Shown one piece after another: positions 17,060-25,929 of a stretch of DNA of 64,000 bases. Position 1 is the first letter of the stretch, and every line of letters begins with the position of its first letter. The notes under the pieces are model-generated. The model had not been told where the DNA came from. It worked only from the letters and a program-made list of their open reading frames with translations, and did not search any database. The stretch lies in the NCBI RefSeq assembly GCF_019801215.1, contig NZ_JAHVJO010000002.1:1-64000 (forward strand), read 5' to 3'. The position numbers were made by a program, and so were the translations under genes. Source of the stretch: Fictibacillus nanhaiensis. GTDB taxonomy: Bacteria > Bacillota > Bacilli > Bacillales > Fictibacillaceae.

Positions 17060-18124
17060 ATGAAGCACCTCGTTTTACTTGGCGGAGGATATGGAAATAT
17101 GCGTGTATTGAAGAGGCTTCTTAATTCCTCAGACCTCCCTGAAAATATTCAGCTTACTCTCATTGACCGTGTACCATATCATTGTTTAAAAACGGAATAT
17201 TATGCACTGGCTGCTGGCACAATTTCTGACCATCATGTCCGTGTGACGTTTCCTGAACATCCACGCTTAAATATTAAGTATGGTGAAGTGACAGGTATCG
17301 ATGTAAACGAAAAAAAAGTTTTGTTAAAAGATCAAGACGACGTCTCATATGATGACCTAGTGATCGGATTAGGATGCGAAGACAAATATCATAACGTGCC
17401 TGGTGCTGACCAGTTTACTCTTAGTATTCAAACGATTGATAAGTCTCGTCATACGTATCAAGTGTTAAACAACTTACATGCCAACGCAGTCGTTGGAGTA
17501 GTCGGTGCCGGCCTTTCTGGAGTAGAACTTGCATCTGAACTTCGCGAAAGCCGTCCGGATCTTACTATCAAGCTTTTTGACCGCGGTGACATGATTTTAT
17601 CTGCGTATAAGAAAAGATTAAGTAATTATGTTCAAAACTGGTTTGTAGAGCATGGCGTAGAAGTAATCAACAACTCTAATGTTACAAAAGTTGAAAAAGG
17701 CAGTCTTTATAATCACGATGAAAAAGTTGAATGTGATGCCATTGTTTGGACCGCAGGGATACAGCCAAGCCGTATCGTCCGTGATCTTGATGTTGAAAAG
17801 GACAGTCAAGGACGCGTCGTTCTAAGTGAACACCATCACCTGCCTTCTGACGAGCATGTGTATGTGGTTGGGGATTGCGCAAGTCTTCCTTATGCTCCAA
17901 GCGCTCAGTTGGCTGAAGAACAGGCAGAACAGATTTCACAAGTATTGTTAGCTCAGTGGAACAAGCAGCCTCTACCGGAAATGAACGAAATCAAATTAAA
18001 AGGGGTTATGGGATCGCTTGGTAAAAAGAGCGGATTCGGTACAATGGGAAGCACAGCTCTAATTGGACGAGTTCCTCGGCTTTTGAAATCAGGTATCTTA
18101 TGGCTATATAAATATCAAGTATAA
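17060..18124 (+). CDS. yutJ: NADH dehydrogenase-like flavoprotein YutJ
   Basis: A 354-aa FAD/NAD oxidoreductase of the NDH-2-like group. The FAD motif is LGGGYGNMRVL at the N-terminus, the NAD motif VVGAGLSGVELASELRES near residue 150, and VVGDCASLPYAPSAQ near 270. It is shorter than YumB and lacks its membrane-contacting C-terminal stretch length, so a role in the respiratory chain is less certain. It matches B. subtilis YutJ and lies divergent from yuzB. Confidence 0.9.
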   Translation: MKHLVLLGGGYGNMRVLKRLLNSSDLPENIQLTLIDRVPYHCLKTEYYALAAGTISDHHVRVTFPEHPRLNIKYGEVTGIDVNEKKVLLKDQDDVSYDDLVIGLGCEDKYHNVPGADQFTLSIQTIDKSRHTYQVLNNLHANAVVGVVGAGLSGVELASELRESRPDLTIKLFDRGDMILSAYKKRLSNYVQNWFVEHGVEVINNSNVTKVEKGSLYNHDEKVECDAIVWTAGIQPSRIVRDLDVEKDSQGRVVLSEHHHLPSDEHVYVVGDCASLPYAPSAQLAEEQAEQISQVLLAQWNKQPLPEMNEIKLKGVMGSLGKKSGFGTMGSTALIGRVPRLLKSGILWLYKYQV

Positions 18125-18131
18125 TGAAAAG

Positions 18132-18167
18132 AGGTGACTGAGCCATTATGCTCTGTCACCTTTTTTT
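18132..18167 (+). terminator. terminator of yutJ
   Basis: AGGTGACTGAG/CTCTGTCACCT hairpin followed by seven T residues. Confidence 0.9.
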
Positions 18168-18208
18168 GTATCTAACCGTTATAAACATAATGACATCTGC
18201 TAATAGGA

Positions 18209-18514
18209 CTAGTAATAATAAGGCCGAAAACGGCGGACACGATAAAACGGAAAGCCGAATAATCCGAAGCCAGGAAAAAACGGACCTGCAAAAATAATAC
18301 GATTGTCTCGCTGTTCGGTTTCACCAGGCATTATCATATACATATGTTCCTGATCATAACTGTGAAGCTGCCCGTGATATACATTCCCATCTGTCAGCTC
18401 AATCGTGACGTTACGTCCCATATATTTTAGACAAAGGTCATGATAATGATGGTGATAATGTCCTGCGTGAGAAGAGTCATCTCGATCTACTTTCTCTCTT
18501 AAAGGGTTCAACAA
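18209..18514 (-). CDS. Sm-like-domain protein with aromatic tail, possibly spore-related
   Basis: About 101 aa. After a His-rich stretch (HAGHYHHHYHD), the segment LKYMGRNVTIELTDGNVYHGQLHSYDQEHMYMIMP reads like an Sm1 strand motif. The tail is rich in F, G, R and Y (GFGLFGFPFYRVRRFRPYYY), typical of spore-surface or nucleic-acid-associated small proteins. A TTG at 18514 is chosen because AAAGGAGG lies 9 nt upstream; an ATG at 18538 is in frame but poorly spaced from any ribosome site. Function unknown. Confidence 0.7.
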   Translation of the reverse strand: MLNPLREKVDRDDSSHAGHYHHHYHDLCLKYMGRNVTIELTDGNVYHGQLHSYDQEHMYMIMPGETEQRDNRIIFAGPFFPGFGLFGFPFYRVRRFRPYYY

Positions 18515-18601
18515 TGGATTTTGCCTCCTTTTTTCCATACATCCTATTCGAAGAAAAGACGGAAAGCATGTGTACAAACCCAGAACAAAAAAAAGAGGCG
18601 C

Positions 18602-18925
18602 TTAACTTACAGCGCCATAACCGTTTTGTTCAATGATATGATAGATGGATTTTAAGTTTGGGTTACCTTCTGCAACAACCTCACCATCAATGACAACTAC
18701 TGGATAAAAAAGGTCTTCTTCTATGATTCGTTCTGAAAAGGCTTGATCTGCTTCATTTTCTGGCTTTTCCATATCTATATAAAGAACTTGAAATACGGTG
18801 TTTGGATACTTCCTAGAGATTGCTGCTTCCAGCCATTCTGCCGTTTCCTTTGCTGAAGGCAAATGTACACAGCTCGCACATTTTTGTTCAGCTCCGTATA
18901 CTTTAATAATAAGGGAATTATTCAT
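18602..18925 (-). CDS. yuzD: DUF1462 thioredoxin-fold protein YuzD
   Basis: A 107-aa protein with CASC in the N-terminal loop (GAEQKCASCVHLPS) and a cis-proline-like YPVVVIDGEVV, the pattern of a thioredoxin-like fold. It matches YuzD (DUF1462), conserved next to the NifU-like gene yutI, from which it is divergent here. The role is unknown; the neighbourhood suggests Fe-S or redox work. Confidence 0.88.
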   Translation of the reverse strand: MNNSLIIKVYGAEQKCASCVHLPSAKETAEWLEAAISRKYPNTVFQVLYIDMEKPENEADQAFSERIIEEDLFYPVVVIDGEVVAEGNPNLKSIYHIIEQNGYGAVS

Positions 18926-19085
18926 GAAGACTCACCTCTCGTGTATGCGCTTTATTTGTTTCCATCATACCTTATTTTTTCAGAAAGAAAAAGGAACAAA
19001 TATCATGATGCATGCTCATGGATTTTTTATTCTATATCCCGTATACTAAAGATAAGTTCTTTTTAAGAAAGGAGCCTTGATAGCT

Positions 19086-19331
19086 ATGGCTGAAACTCAA
19101 AACTTAGAAATGCGTGAACAAGTAGAAGAAGTTCTTGATAAATTACGCCCGTTCCTTCTTCGTGATGGAGGAGACGTAGAATTAGTGGATATTGAAGAAG
19201 GTGTCGTAAAAGTACGCCTTATGGGTGCTTGCGGAAGCTGCCCAAGTTCCACGATCACATTAAAAGCGGGTATCGAACGTGCACTTCTTGAAGAAGTTCC
19301 TGGTGTCGTTGAATTAGAACAAGTCTTTTAA
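19086..19331 (+). CDS. yutI: NifU-type Fe-S scaffold/carrier YutI
   Basis: An 81-aa NifU C-terminal-domain protein. The CxxC motif, [16 protein letters not shown], binds a [4Fe-4S] cluster for transfer to targets, and [19 protein letters not shown] is the standard N-terminal part. The ATG at 19086 is preferred over a TTG at 19077, which lies only 2 nt from the AAAGGAG site. It is followed by a strong terminator. Confidence 0.93.
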   Translation: MAETQNLEMREQVEEVLDKLRPFLLRDGGDVELVDIEEGVVKVRLMGACGSCPSSTITLKAGIERALLEEVPGVVELEQVF

Positions 19332-19336
19332 TGGTT

Positions 19337-19372
19337 AAAGCCGCTCTTTAAAGAGCGGCTTTTGTTTTTTTA
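19337..19372 (+). terminator. terminator of yutI
   Basis: AAAGCCGCTCTTT/AAAGAGCGGCTTT perfect hairpin followed by T-rich sequence. Confidence 0.92.
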
Positions 19373-19452
19373 TTTTTTTTTGATAATAAATGGGCCAGAT
19401 TCACACAAGACAAACGATCTGCTAACAAATAATTGCTTTATGGTATAAGCTC

Positions 19453-20229
19453 TTATTGTCTTAAAAATCCACCTTCTGAATGGATAATCTGTCCCGTAAC
19501 CCATTCACCTTCTGGAGTGGCTAAAAAGGCGATTAATCTTGCGGCATCATCTGGTTTACCGATTCTGCCTAGCGGAAACTTCTGTAACAAATGTTCTCCA
19601 ATTGCATGTGTCATCCAACCCGTATCAGTAGGTCCCGGATTAACAGCATTCACTGTGATCCCTTTAGGACCGAGCTCAGCTGCTAATGTAACGGTGAGTG
19701 CGTCTACCGCCCCTTTAGTAGCTGCGTAAGCAAGTTCACCGGTCATTGGACCTTTTGACTGACCGGAAGTTAAATGAATGATACTGCCTCTTTTACCTGA
19801 AAAACGTTTAGCGAATTCTATACTCATTAAAGTCGTTGCACGAATGTTTATTTCGTAATGACGGTCTAGGATCTCCTCTGTCGTATCTTCCCAAGTATGG
19901 TTTTGTGAAAAACAAGCATTATTGACAAGAATATGTGGAGAGCCTAGTTTCTCTTCTACAGAATCAAATAATTTTGAAATATTTTCAGGAACGGCTAAAT
20001 CAACTTCTTTAAAATGAGCATGTACACCAAACTCACGGATTTTTCCAACAAGTGCCTCACTATGGCTTTCATGACTATCTCCATACATCTTTCTATCGTA
20101 TGAATCCCATGTCGTAAAATAGATATTTGCGCCTTTTTCTGCAAGTTTGATACACGTTGCTGCACCGATCCCGTTTAACCGGCTTGCTCCTGTAACAATT
20201 GCGGTTTTCCCCTCAAGTGGATTCATCAT
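19453..20229 (-). CDS. SDR-family oxidoreductase
   Basis: A 258-aa short-chain dehydrogenase. The cofactor motif is TGASRLNGIGAA near residue 14, NNAC near 95, and the catalytic YxxxK is YAATKGAVDAL near 160. Family members are often annotated 3-oxoacyl-ACP reductase, but no substrate can be deduced. Thirteen bp upstream is a 2-hydroxyacid dehydrogenase gene in the same direction; the two are probably one operon. This pair is not part of the B. subtilis order here. Confidence 0.88.
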   Translation of the reverse strand: MMNPLEGKTAIVTGASRLNGIGAATCIKLAEKGANIYFTTWDSYDRKMYGDSHESHSEALVGKIREFGVHAHFKEVDLAVPENISKLFDSVEEKLGSPHILVNNACFSQNHTWEDTTEEILDRHYEINIRATTLMSIEFAKRFSGKRGSIIHLTSGQSKGPMTGELAYAATKGAVDALTVTLAAELGPKGITVNAVNPGPTDTGWMTHAIGEHLLQKFPLGRIGKPDDAARLIAFLATPEGEWVTGQIIHSEGGFLRQ

Positions 20230-20241
20230 ATTTCTCGCCCC

Positions 20242-21207
20242 TTATAAAACTTGAGTTTCTGGTTCTTCTCCGCTTAATTTTTTTGCGATGTTTCGAGCAG
20301 CAAGTTCTGCCATTTTCATTCTTGTTTCAACACTTGCACTTCCTATATGCGGCAAAGCTACAACTTGACTCATTGACAGAAGCGGGTGTTGAGGATCGAT
20401 TGGTTCTTCCACATAAACATCTAATCCAGCTCCAACGATTGTTTTATTCTGAAGGGCTTCTATTAATGCTTTTTCATCTACAGATGCACCTCTTCCTGCA
20501 TTTATGAAGATGGCGCTTTTTTTCATGAATTGAAAGGCTTCACGATTGAACATTCCTCTTGTTTCTGCCGTGAGTGGTGCTAAACATACAACAAAATCAG
20601 ACTCTTTTAAGAGATCATGAAACTCCTTATATGTAGCACCTAATCCTGATTCTGTATGGAGTTTACGGTTACGGTTGTGATATAAAATATTCATGTCAAA
20701 GCCTTTTGCTCGCCTTGCAACTGCTTCACCAATTCTTCCCATCCCAACGATTCCAATGGTTTTATGATGAACGTCTGCCCCGGCCAGTAACAGAGGACCC
20801 CAACTGTTCCATTTTCCTTCTTTTACATACAGTGCGGACTCTACGATTCGTCTCGCCGTTGCCAAAATTAATGAGAAGGTCAAATCGGCAGTGGAATCCG
20901 TTAATACATCAGGTGTATTACATACAGCAATGCCTTTCTTTTTGGCTGCATCGATATCAATGTTGTCATATCCTACTGCCAGATTCGCTATAACTTTTAA
21001 AGATGGGGACTGTGCCATGAGTTCATCATCAATTTTGTCAGATAACATCGTTAATAATCCGTTTGCTTTTTTCGCTTCTTGAAATAGAACATGGCGAGGT
21101 ACAGCTTCTTCTTCAAATGGCCACATACCTATTTCAGCAACTTCTCGTAGCGACGAAAGAGTTTCTTCTGGTAATTTTCGTGTAATATACACATATGGTT
21201 TATGCAT
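20242..21207 (-). CDS. D-2-hydroxyacid dehydrogenase (glyoxylate/hydroxypyruvate reductase type)
   Basis: A 321-aa NAD(P)-dependent enzyme that reduces 2-oxoacids such as glyoxylate or hydroxypyruvate. The Rossmann motif is GIVGMGRIGEAVARR. Catalytic residues are in INAGRGASVDE (Arg), LDVYVEEP (Glu) and LPHIGSAS (His). The N-terminus YVYITRKLPEETL is typical of the GyaR group, B. subtilis YvcT being one. It is the first gene of a two-gene unit with the downstream SDR gene. Confidence 0.92.
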   Translation of the reverse strand: MHKPYVYITRKLPEETLSSLREVAEIGMWPFEEEAVPRHVLFQEAKKANGLLTMLSDKIDDELMAQSPSLKVIANLAVGYDNIDIDAAKKKGIAVCNTPDVLTDSTADLTFSLILATARRIVESALYVKEGKWNSWGPLLLAGADVHHKTIGIVGMGRIGEAVARRAKGFDMNILYHNRNRKLHTESGLGATYKEFHDLLKESDFVVCLAPLTAETRGMFNREAFQFMKKSAIFINAGRGASVDEKALIEALQNKTIVGAGLDVYVEEPIDPQHPLLSMSQVVALPHIGSASVETRMKMAELAARNIAKKLSGEEPETQVL

Positions 21208-21293
21208 CCGTTTTCACTCCTTACCTTTTATTTTCTCATGTGAGGCTAAGAAATGAAAGTACACTCCCTATTTGCTACAGTGTTTTATACACG

Positions 21294-21325
21294 TAAAAAA
21301 AGGGCTCTGCAATAGAGCCCTTTCT
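21294..21325 (-). terminator. terminator of yutH
   Basis: AGGGCTCT/AGAGCCCT hairpin with a T run on the minus strand, touching the yutH stop. Confidence 0.88.
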
Positions 21326-22348
21326 TCAAATCATTGGAACTAACCAGTCAACAACAGGGATATTCAATTCTTGAACAGGCAATCCAATCGATCTGAAAAA
21401 GCTTTTCAAGAAGTATTCATTCTGTCTTTCATACGAGATTAAGTCAGTAAAGCGGCGTACGTAAAGTTCCTTTCCAATCTCCCGCTCATTATTATAGTGA
21501 CCTTCTACCGTATCAAAATATTGAGAAGGAAATAAAAGACGGCCATACAACAATCTCCAAGCCCCTTTTGATAACGGCTTAACTTTTTCATATTCGTCAA
21601 TCAAATTCATGACTTCATCGTTTCTGAACTGAGACTGATAAATTTTTTCTCTTATACATTCCGCCAAATCTCTCATCGGACTATCAACTACCCAACCAAC
21701 AGGAATTTTGATGTATCCGTTTGAAGTACGGATCCACGATCGTTCATTGAACCGATCATAACAGATCGCTGCAGAACCTATTCCTCTAGGACCTCTCTCT
21801 AATTGATAGTCGGTGATATATTGGATAGCATTTTCTGCGAGTCCTTCATAATACGGAAATGTTGTTAAGAAAAGATGATCAAAGTCATTTTTTTGTTTTC
21901 TTGCTGCAACCTCCGCGTACTGATTGTGCATCTCATCAACACGGTTGATCCATAGTTGTGGCCACTGTCCATATGCAACTTGCTGGACAGGATAATATTG
22001 TTCCAGTCCTTTTCCGCGTTTATGAAATTCAGCCAACTCTGAACCTAATGAATCATTCCGTTGTTCTCCCTTTTTATGACCCATTTTAAAGAGGATGACT
22101 GATTCACCATCTACATAAGCACTTGGCATATTTGTAATGGTTGGCTGCAATACAGGTAACTGGCTCTCTCCGCGTTGTTGGAGATAATCACTGATGAATG
22201 TCATTTCCTGTAACTTTTCATAAGTCATTTGTTGTTGAGGAATTACAATATATTGATCTCCCCTACAGAAAAATGTACGGTACCCTGCATCTGATCTTCT
22301 TTCTTCACAGACAAGTTGGTAATGATGAAAAATATCTCTTTCAAACAA
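21326..22348 (-). CDS. yutH: spore coat-associated protein YutH (CotS-like kinase fold)
   Basis: A 340-aa member of the CotS/YutH group: aminoglycoside-phosphotransferase-like fold without clear catalytic residues, found in the spore coat. Segments such as ICYDRFNERSW and the position between yutG and a terminator match yutH. TTG at 22348 gives LFERDIFHHYQL, the family N-terminus, with a G-rich site 7 nt upstream; a GTG five codons earlier is an alternative. Expression from a mother-cell sigma factor is likely but no promoter is assigned. Confidence 0.85.
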   Translation of the reverse strand: MFERDIFHHYQLVCEERRSDAGYRTFFCRGDQYIVIPQQQMTYEKLQEMTFISDYLQQRGESQLPVLQPTITNMPSAYVDGESVILFKMGHKKGEQRNDSLGSELAEFHKRGKGLEQYYPVQQVAYGQWPQLWINRVDEMHNQYAEVAARKQKNDFDHLFLTTFPYYEGLAENAIQYITDYQLERGPRGIGSAAICYDRFNERSWIRTSNGYIKIPVGWVVDSPMRDLAECIREKIYQSQFRNDEVMNLIDEYEKVKPLSKGAWRLLYGRLLFPSQYFDTVEGHYNNEREIGKELYVRRFTDLISYERQNEYFLKSFFRSIGLPVQELNIPVVDWLVPMI

Positions 22349-22548
22349 AGGCGATCCCCCCACCTATCAGCTTTCCTGCGGCTTTTATGCGTAACCAAAA
22401 GTGTTCGTTACACATCCGCATTTATGGATACATCATTGTATGCCCATATAGGCGAAGTGGTTAGCTTTTTTTGTTAAATTCATAACTTTATCATGGAAAC
22501 ATATACTATACAAAGCTGAGCAGACTATCTGAGAAAAGGAGTACAGGG

Positions 22549-23046
22549 ATGCCAAACAAAAAAGTGGAAAATGTCGAAGAAACAGCACGCAAACTGCTGA
22601 ACGAACGGGGCGTTACGGTAAACGATATTGCTGAACTTGTTTATTTCCTCCAAGTCCCCTATCATCCTGACTTGAAAATGGACATCTGCAGGGATAATGT
22701 TGAAAGAGTAATTGCAAAACGAGAAGTGCAAAATGCCATACTTACCGGCATCGCGCTCGATGTTTTAACTGAAGAAAAAAAACTGGAACATCCACTACAG
22801 GAAATATTGGCTAGAGATGAAAGTTTATATGGCATCGATGAAGTAATCGCATTATCCATCGTAAATATATATGGTTCCATCGGTTTTACAAATTACGGTT
22901 TTATCGATAAGCAAAAACCGGGTATTTTAGAAAAGTTAAACGACAAATCTTCAGGTAAGGTTCACACGTTCTTAGATGATATTGTAGGTGCAATCGCGGC
23001 AGCAGCTTCAAGTCGACTTGCTCACAGAGCAGCTAACGAGGATTAA
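22549..23046 (+). CDS. yutG: phosphatidylglycerophosphatase A-family protein YutG
   Basis: A 165-aa PgpA-fold protein. DLVYFLQVPYHPDL, VERVIAKREVQNAILTGIALD and the C-terminal HTFLDDIVGAIAAAASSRLAHR match YutG of bacilli. Unlike E. coli PgpA it has no strong membrane helices, so it probably works in the cytosol on an unknown phosphate substrate. ATG with AAGGAG upstream. Confidence 0.9.
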   Translation: MPNKKVENVEETARKLLNERGVTVNDIAELVYFLQVPYHPDLKMDICRDNVERVIAKREVQNAILTGIALDVLTEEKKLEHPLQEILARDESLYGIDEVIALSIVNIYGSIGFTNYGFIDKQKPGILEKLNDKSSGKVHTFLDDIVGAIAAAASSRLAHRAANED

Positions 23047-23051
23047 TAATA

Positions 23052-23098
23052 GGGCTTAGAGACAAGAGAACAAGTTCTTTTGCCTTAAGCCCTTTTTT
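23052..23098 (+). terminator. terminator of yutG
   Basis: GGGCTTA/TAAGCCC outer stem with an inner AGAAC/GTTCT stem, then six T residues. Confidence 0.75.
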
Positions 23099-23103
23099 GT
23101 TTC

Positions 23104-23871
23104 TTATTTCATTTCCCATTCATCCAATCCGTCTACAGTGTAGGTAGGATGGATCTCGATATCTTCTAGGTGCTTTTTTGTTGTAACTCCCGTATGAACG
23201 AGTAATGTGTCTAATCCAGCTCGTATGCCAGCTAAAATATCTGTTTGGTAGTTGTCCCCAATCATAAGGGTCTCTTCTTTTTTTGTCCCCAACGCCTCTA
23301 ATGCCATCTCCATAATGACTGATTCTGGCTTTCCGATAAAAATTGGCTCTGTTTGCGTTGAAACCGTCACAACTGACGTTAATGAACCGTTGCCAGGCAG
23401 AAGACCTCTTTCAGTAGGCAGGGCAATGTCACCATTCGTTGAAATGAATGTCGCTCCATTTCTTACCGCCAAGCAAGCTTTTGCCAGTTTTTCATAAGTG
23501 ATCGATCTATCAATTCCGATAACAACGAAATCTGGGTTCTCGTCAACAAGTGCCAACCCTTCTTCTATAAGTGCTTGTTTAATACCATCCTCACCGATGC
23601 AATAAACAGTAGCATTCTTTTTAGCTTGAGAAACATAGCTGGCTGTAGCCATGCTTGTCGTAAACACATGCTCAGATGTCGCTGGAATATCAAATCCCTT
23701 TAGCACATCACTGACTTGTTCTTTTGTCTTTGAAGAATTGTTGGTTACGAATAGATACGGAAGATCAGCCTGATTTAGTTTTTTTACAAAGTCGACCGCT
23801 TCTTGAATTTTTTCTGTTCCTCTATACATTGTTCCATCTAAATCAATCAAAAATCCTTTATATGCTTTCAT
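23104..23871 (-). CDS. yutF: HAD-family phosphatase YutF (NagD-like)
   Basis: A 255-aa HAD-superfamily phosphatase with a type II cap. Motif I is LIDLDGTMYRG (nucleophile D and acid D), motif II VTNNSSK, motif III lysine in IFIGKPE, and motif IV IGDNYQTDILAG. It hydrolyses small phosphate esters such as p-nitrophenyl phosphate in related enzymes. B. subtilis YutF is the positional match. Confidence 0.93.
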   Translation of the reverse strand: MKAYKGFLIDLDGTMYRGTEKIQEAVDFVKKLNQADLPYLFVTNNSSKTKEQVSDVLKGFDIPATSEHVFTTSMATASYVSQAKKNATVYCIGEDGIKQALIEEGLALVDENPDFVVIGIDRSITYEKLAKACLAVRNGATFISTNGDIALPTERGLLPGNGSLTSVVTVSTQTEPIFIGKPESVIMEMALEALGTKKEETLMIGDNYQTDILAGIRAGLDTLLVHTGVTTKKHLEDIEIHPTYTVDGLDEWEMK

Positions 23872-23912
23872 TTAAACTCTCTCCTTTAGTATCCTTATCA
23901 TGTGCCCTGAGC

Positions 23913-23953
23913 AAAAAAAACACACCTGAAGGGATTTCTACACTTCAGATGTA
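23913..23953 (-). terminator. terminator overlapping the end of the SufR-like gene
   Basis: ACATCTGAAG/CTTCAGGTGT stem (G-U pairs included) with eight T residues on the minus strand. The stop codon is within the hairpin. Confidence 0.8.
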
Positions 23954-24594
23954 AGCTTATCTTCTTTTATGACATAACAGCAATAATCTCCGCCTTTTGC
24001 CATACATGTTTTTCGTTCGATATCATCGGTGTTTAACATTCTCTTAAAAAGAGAGAGCTCGCATGAACAAGCTTGTTGGTATTCATTGGCGACCATAGCA
24101 ATCGGACAGTTGTACTCTGTTAGCACATATGTGCCAGCCTCTTCACCCTTTTTCCAATCGACCATGTATCCTGCTTCATTTTGAATATTTGCAAGTTCAT
24201 TAACCTTCTCTTCAAAGCGAGTGAGGGTATTCATCCGGTCTTTATATTTATCCTGCAGACGATTTTCTCGTCGTTTAAATAATCTATCAACGGTGTGGGT
24301 TCCGTCCATCTCTTCGATATCCTTTAAGAAGTCAACGGTCAGACCGGAATAGTTTCGTGGGAATTGTTCGTCTCCAACAGCTGACAAATGATAAAAGTGA
24401 ATGGGTCTTCCCATTGCCTGACGAACTAGCGTGGTTTCAATCACATGGTCCCGTTCTAACGTATTAAGATGGCGTCTTACGGCCATTTCAGTTATCCCTA
24501 GGGATTTAGCCATCTCCGTAACAGTCATCCTTTTATTTCTTTTTAAAAGATAGATGATTTCATCACGAGTTGAGGTGTGATTCTTCACGGTCAT
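23938..24594 (-). CDS. SufR-like iron-sulfur transcriptional regulator
   Basis: A 218-aa regulator. The N-terminal winged helix-turn-helix is RDEIIYLLKRNKRMTVTEMAK...AVRRHLNTLE (about 7-48). The C-terminal part holds six cysteines: NCP (about 163), CSC (176, 178), TC (197) and YCC (205, 206). This resembles SufR, the [4Fe-4S]-binding repressor of suf genes in cyanobacteria and actinobacteria. Spacing is not identical to cyanobacterial SufR. ATG at 24594 is selected by AAAAGG 6 nt upstream; other starts lie within six codons. It reads in the same direction as yutE. A 22-bp inverted repeat precedes it. Confidence 0.8.
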   Translation of the reverse strand: MTVKNHTSTRDEIIYLLKRNKRMTVTEMAKSLGITEMAVRRHLNTLERDHVIETTLVRQAMGRPIHFYHLSAVGDEQFPRNYSGLTVDFLKDIEEMDGTHTVDRLFKRRENRLQDKYKDRMNTLTRFEEKVNELANIQNEAGYMVDWKKGEEAGTYVLTEYNCPIAMVANEYQQACSCELSLFKRMLNTDDIERKTCMAKGGDYCCYVIKEDKLTSEV

Positions 24595-24636
24595 CACCAT
24601 CCTTTTTTATCATTTTACCGTAAATCCAGCAAAACG

Positions 24637-24658
24637 TACATTTTTAAATATAAATGTA
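24637..24658. promoter_or_regulatory. inverted repeat upstream of the SufR-like gene
   Basis: TACATTT-N8-AAATGTA, a perfect 7-bp inverted repeat 43 bp upstream of the regulator start, with a further partial copy (TATACATG) at about 24667. It is placed where an autoregulatory operator would be. No protein-specific consensus is recognised. Confidence 0.35.
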
Positions 24659-24674
24659 TAAAAACTATACATGT

Positions 24675-25115
24675 TTATTCTGGTAAGAAGGCCGAGACTG
24701 GTCCAAGCTCCTCTTCTAAGTACCTTTTGATATGATGCGGAAATGCTGTAAGTTCTGTAAGCTGAGAGGTTATCGTATCAAAGGTTTGCTTTACCTCTGC
24801 TTGCGGATATTCTTGAACGAGTGCTTTTCGAAGTGCAACGACCTTCTTTAAAGATGTTCCTTCTTCAGGCGGAATTACGTTTTCATCGATAAGGATATCT
24901 AATATATCTTCAAAACTGCCTGGATCACGCATAATAAATCCATCGATAATCATGTTTCCTACATCCATCATCGATTCGATAAGTAAATGTCCGATTCTTT
25001 CAACTGCAAGGATTTCAATGCGGCTTTCTGGGTAAGACATACTGTTAAATGTCTTTAACAAAGCACTCATATACTCTAAATGTTTGCTTATTTTATTGCG
25101 GTCAACAAAATACAT
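24675..25115 (-). CDS. yutE: HepT-like (DUF86) protein YutE
   Basis: A 146-aa helical HEPN-domain protein of the DUF86 family. The MYFVDRNKISKHLEYM start and the IERIGHLLIESMMDVGN-type core match YutE. DUF86 proteins paired with MNT nucleotidyltransferases act as HepT toxins, but no MNT partner lies here, and YutE is a conserved chromosomal orphan in bacilli. ATG at 25115 is chosen because AAAGGTG ends 6 nt before it; the longer frame has no ribosome site. Confidence 0.88.
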   Translation of the reverse strand: MYFVDRNKISKHLEYMSALLKTFNSMSYPESRIEILAVERIGHLLIESMMDVGNMIIDGFIMRDPGSFEDILDILIDENVIPPEEGTSLKKVVALRKALVQEYPQAEVKQTFDTITSQLTELTAFPHHIKRYLEEELGPVSAFLPE

Positions 25116-25223
25116 AGCCATCACCTTTTGTAAGTTTCTCAAGTAAAGTGTAACATAAAAAGGGAGCAATCATTTATCCTATCAATCAAAAATAAAACAT
25201 ATGGGTTTAAGGAGGCACTACAC

Positions 25224-25493
25224 ATGTCAGAAGAAACATTTTTCTTATACGACGATACTGAAAAAACGGAAACACGCTTTGTTAGCTTTATGGGGAAAAA
25301 TACACGTTTTGATCTTGCTATCGTAAAATCAAACCGTCATTATGGGAAATCACTCGTTTTAAATATGCTTGGCAGCCATTTCGCAATTATTGGTCAAGAT
25401 GATTTGGAAGAAGAGGGATACCTTGAACACGCATTTAATTTGACAGAAGAAGACGCTATGGAGCTCCGTGATTTTTTAGCGGAAGTGGTTTAA
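25224..25493 (+). CDS. DUF3055 protein
   Basis: An 89-aa acidic protein of the DUF3055 family (Firmicutes-specific, function unknown). FFLYDDTE, TRFVSFMG, RFDLAIV and the acidic tail EEDAMELRDFL are the family features. The RBS AAGGAGG precedes the ATG. It stands alone between yutE (divergent) and a small cytosolic-protein gene. Confidence 0.85.
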   Translation: MSEETFFLYDDTEKTETRFVSFMGKNTRFDLAIVKSNRHYGKSLVLNMLGSHFAIIGQDDLEEEGYLEHAFNLTEEDAMELRDFLAEVV

Positions 25494-25595
25494 TCAAAAC
25501 AATCAAAATGTACCAAGAAATGAATCATCCACTGTAGGATAAACTGAAGTTAAGGATATCTTTATCCTAAACTGGCCTATGAGAGGATGGTTTTT

Positions 25596-25880
25596 TTGTT
25601 CGAAAAAGAAAACAATGAGTATACGGATTTTTCGAATGTTGAGACCGGACGCAATTATGTTCTCCCTGAGGATCTGCCTGAGGGTCCATATGGTTCTCCA
25701 GTGAATAGGGCTCTTGGCAAGTCAACCCCTTGGAAAGAGAACCAGCGCTATTATAGTGCCTTTAACTACGAAAACAAAAACCTGCACGAAGGGTTAGAAC
25801 GACAGGACCCTGGAGCTCATCCTACCCATGATGATCCAGAGCGTCATACTCAAGAGCCGTATGAAAATTCTCGTGGCTAG
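25596..25880 (+). CDS. small hydrophilic cytosolic protein (94 aa)
   Basis: About 94 aa, rich in N, E, Y, P and G, without hydrophobic segments (EYTDFSNVETGRNYVLPEDLPEGPYG...). Similar short hydrophilic proteins occur beside yutD in several bacilli, where they are annotated only as cytosolic proteins. TTG at 25596 is preferred, as GAGAGG lies 9 nt upstream; the ATG at 25587 touches that site. Function unknown. Confidence 0.7.
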   Translation: MFEKENNEYTDFSNVETGRNYVLPEDLPEGPYGSPVNRALGKSTPWKENQRYYSAFNYENKNLHEGLERQDPGAHPTHDDPERHTQEPYENSRG

Positions 25881-25885
25881 CATAA

Positions 25886-25929
25886 GAAAAACCCCTGAGT
25901 TTATTTAATCAGGGGTTTACTTTTTTTAA
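25886..25929. terminator. bidirectional terminator
   Basis: AACCCCTGA/TCAGGGGTT hairpin between convergent genes, with A run on one side and T run on the other. The yutD stop is inside the stem. Confidence 0.88.

Noticed and set aside
24675-25115. HepT/MNT toxin-antitoxin module at yutE
   Set aside because: No nucleotidyltransferase partner is adjacent, and yutE is a stable orphan in bacilli.
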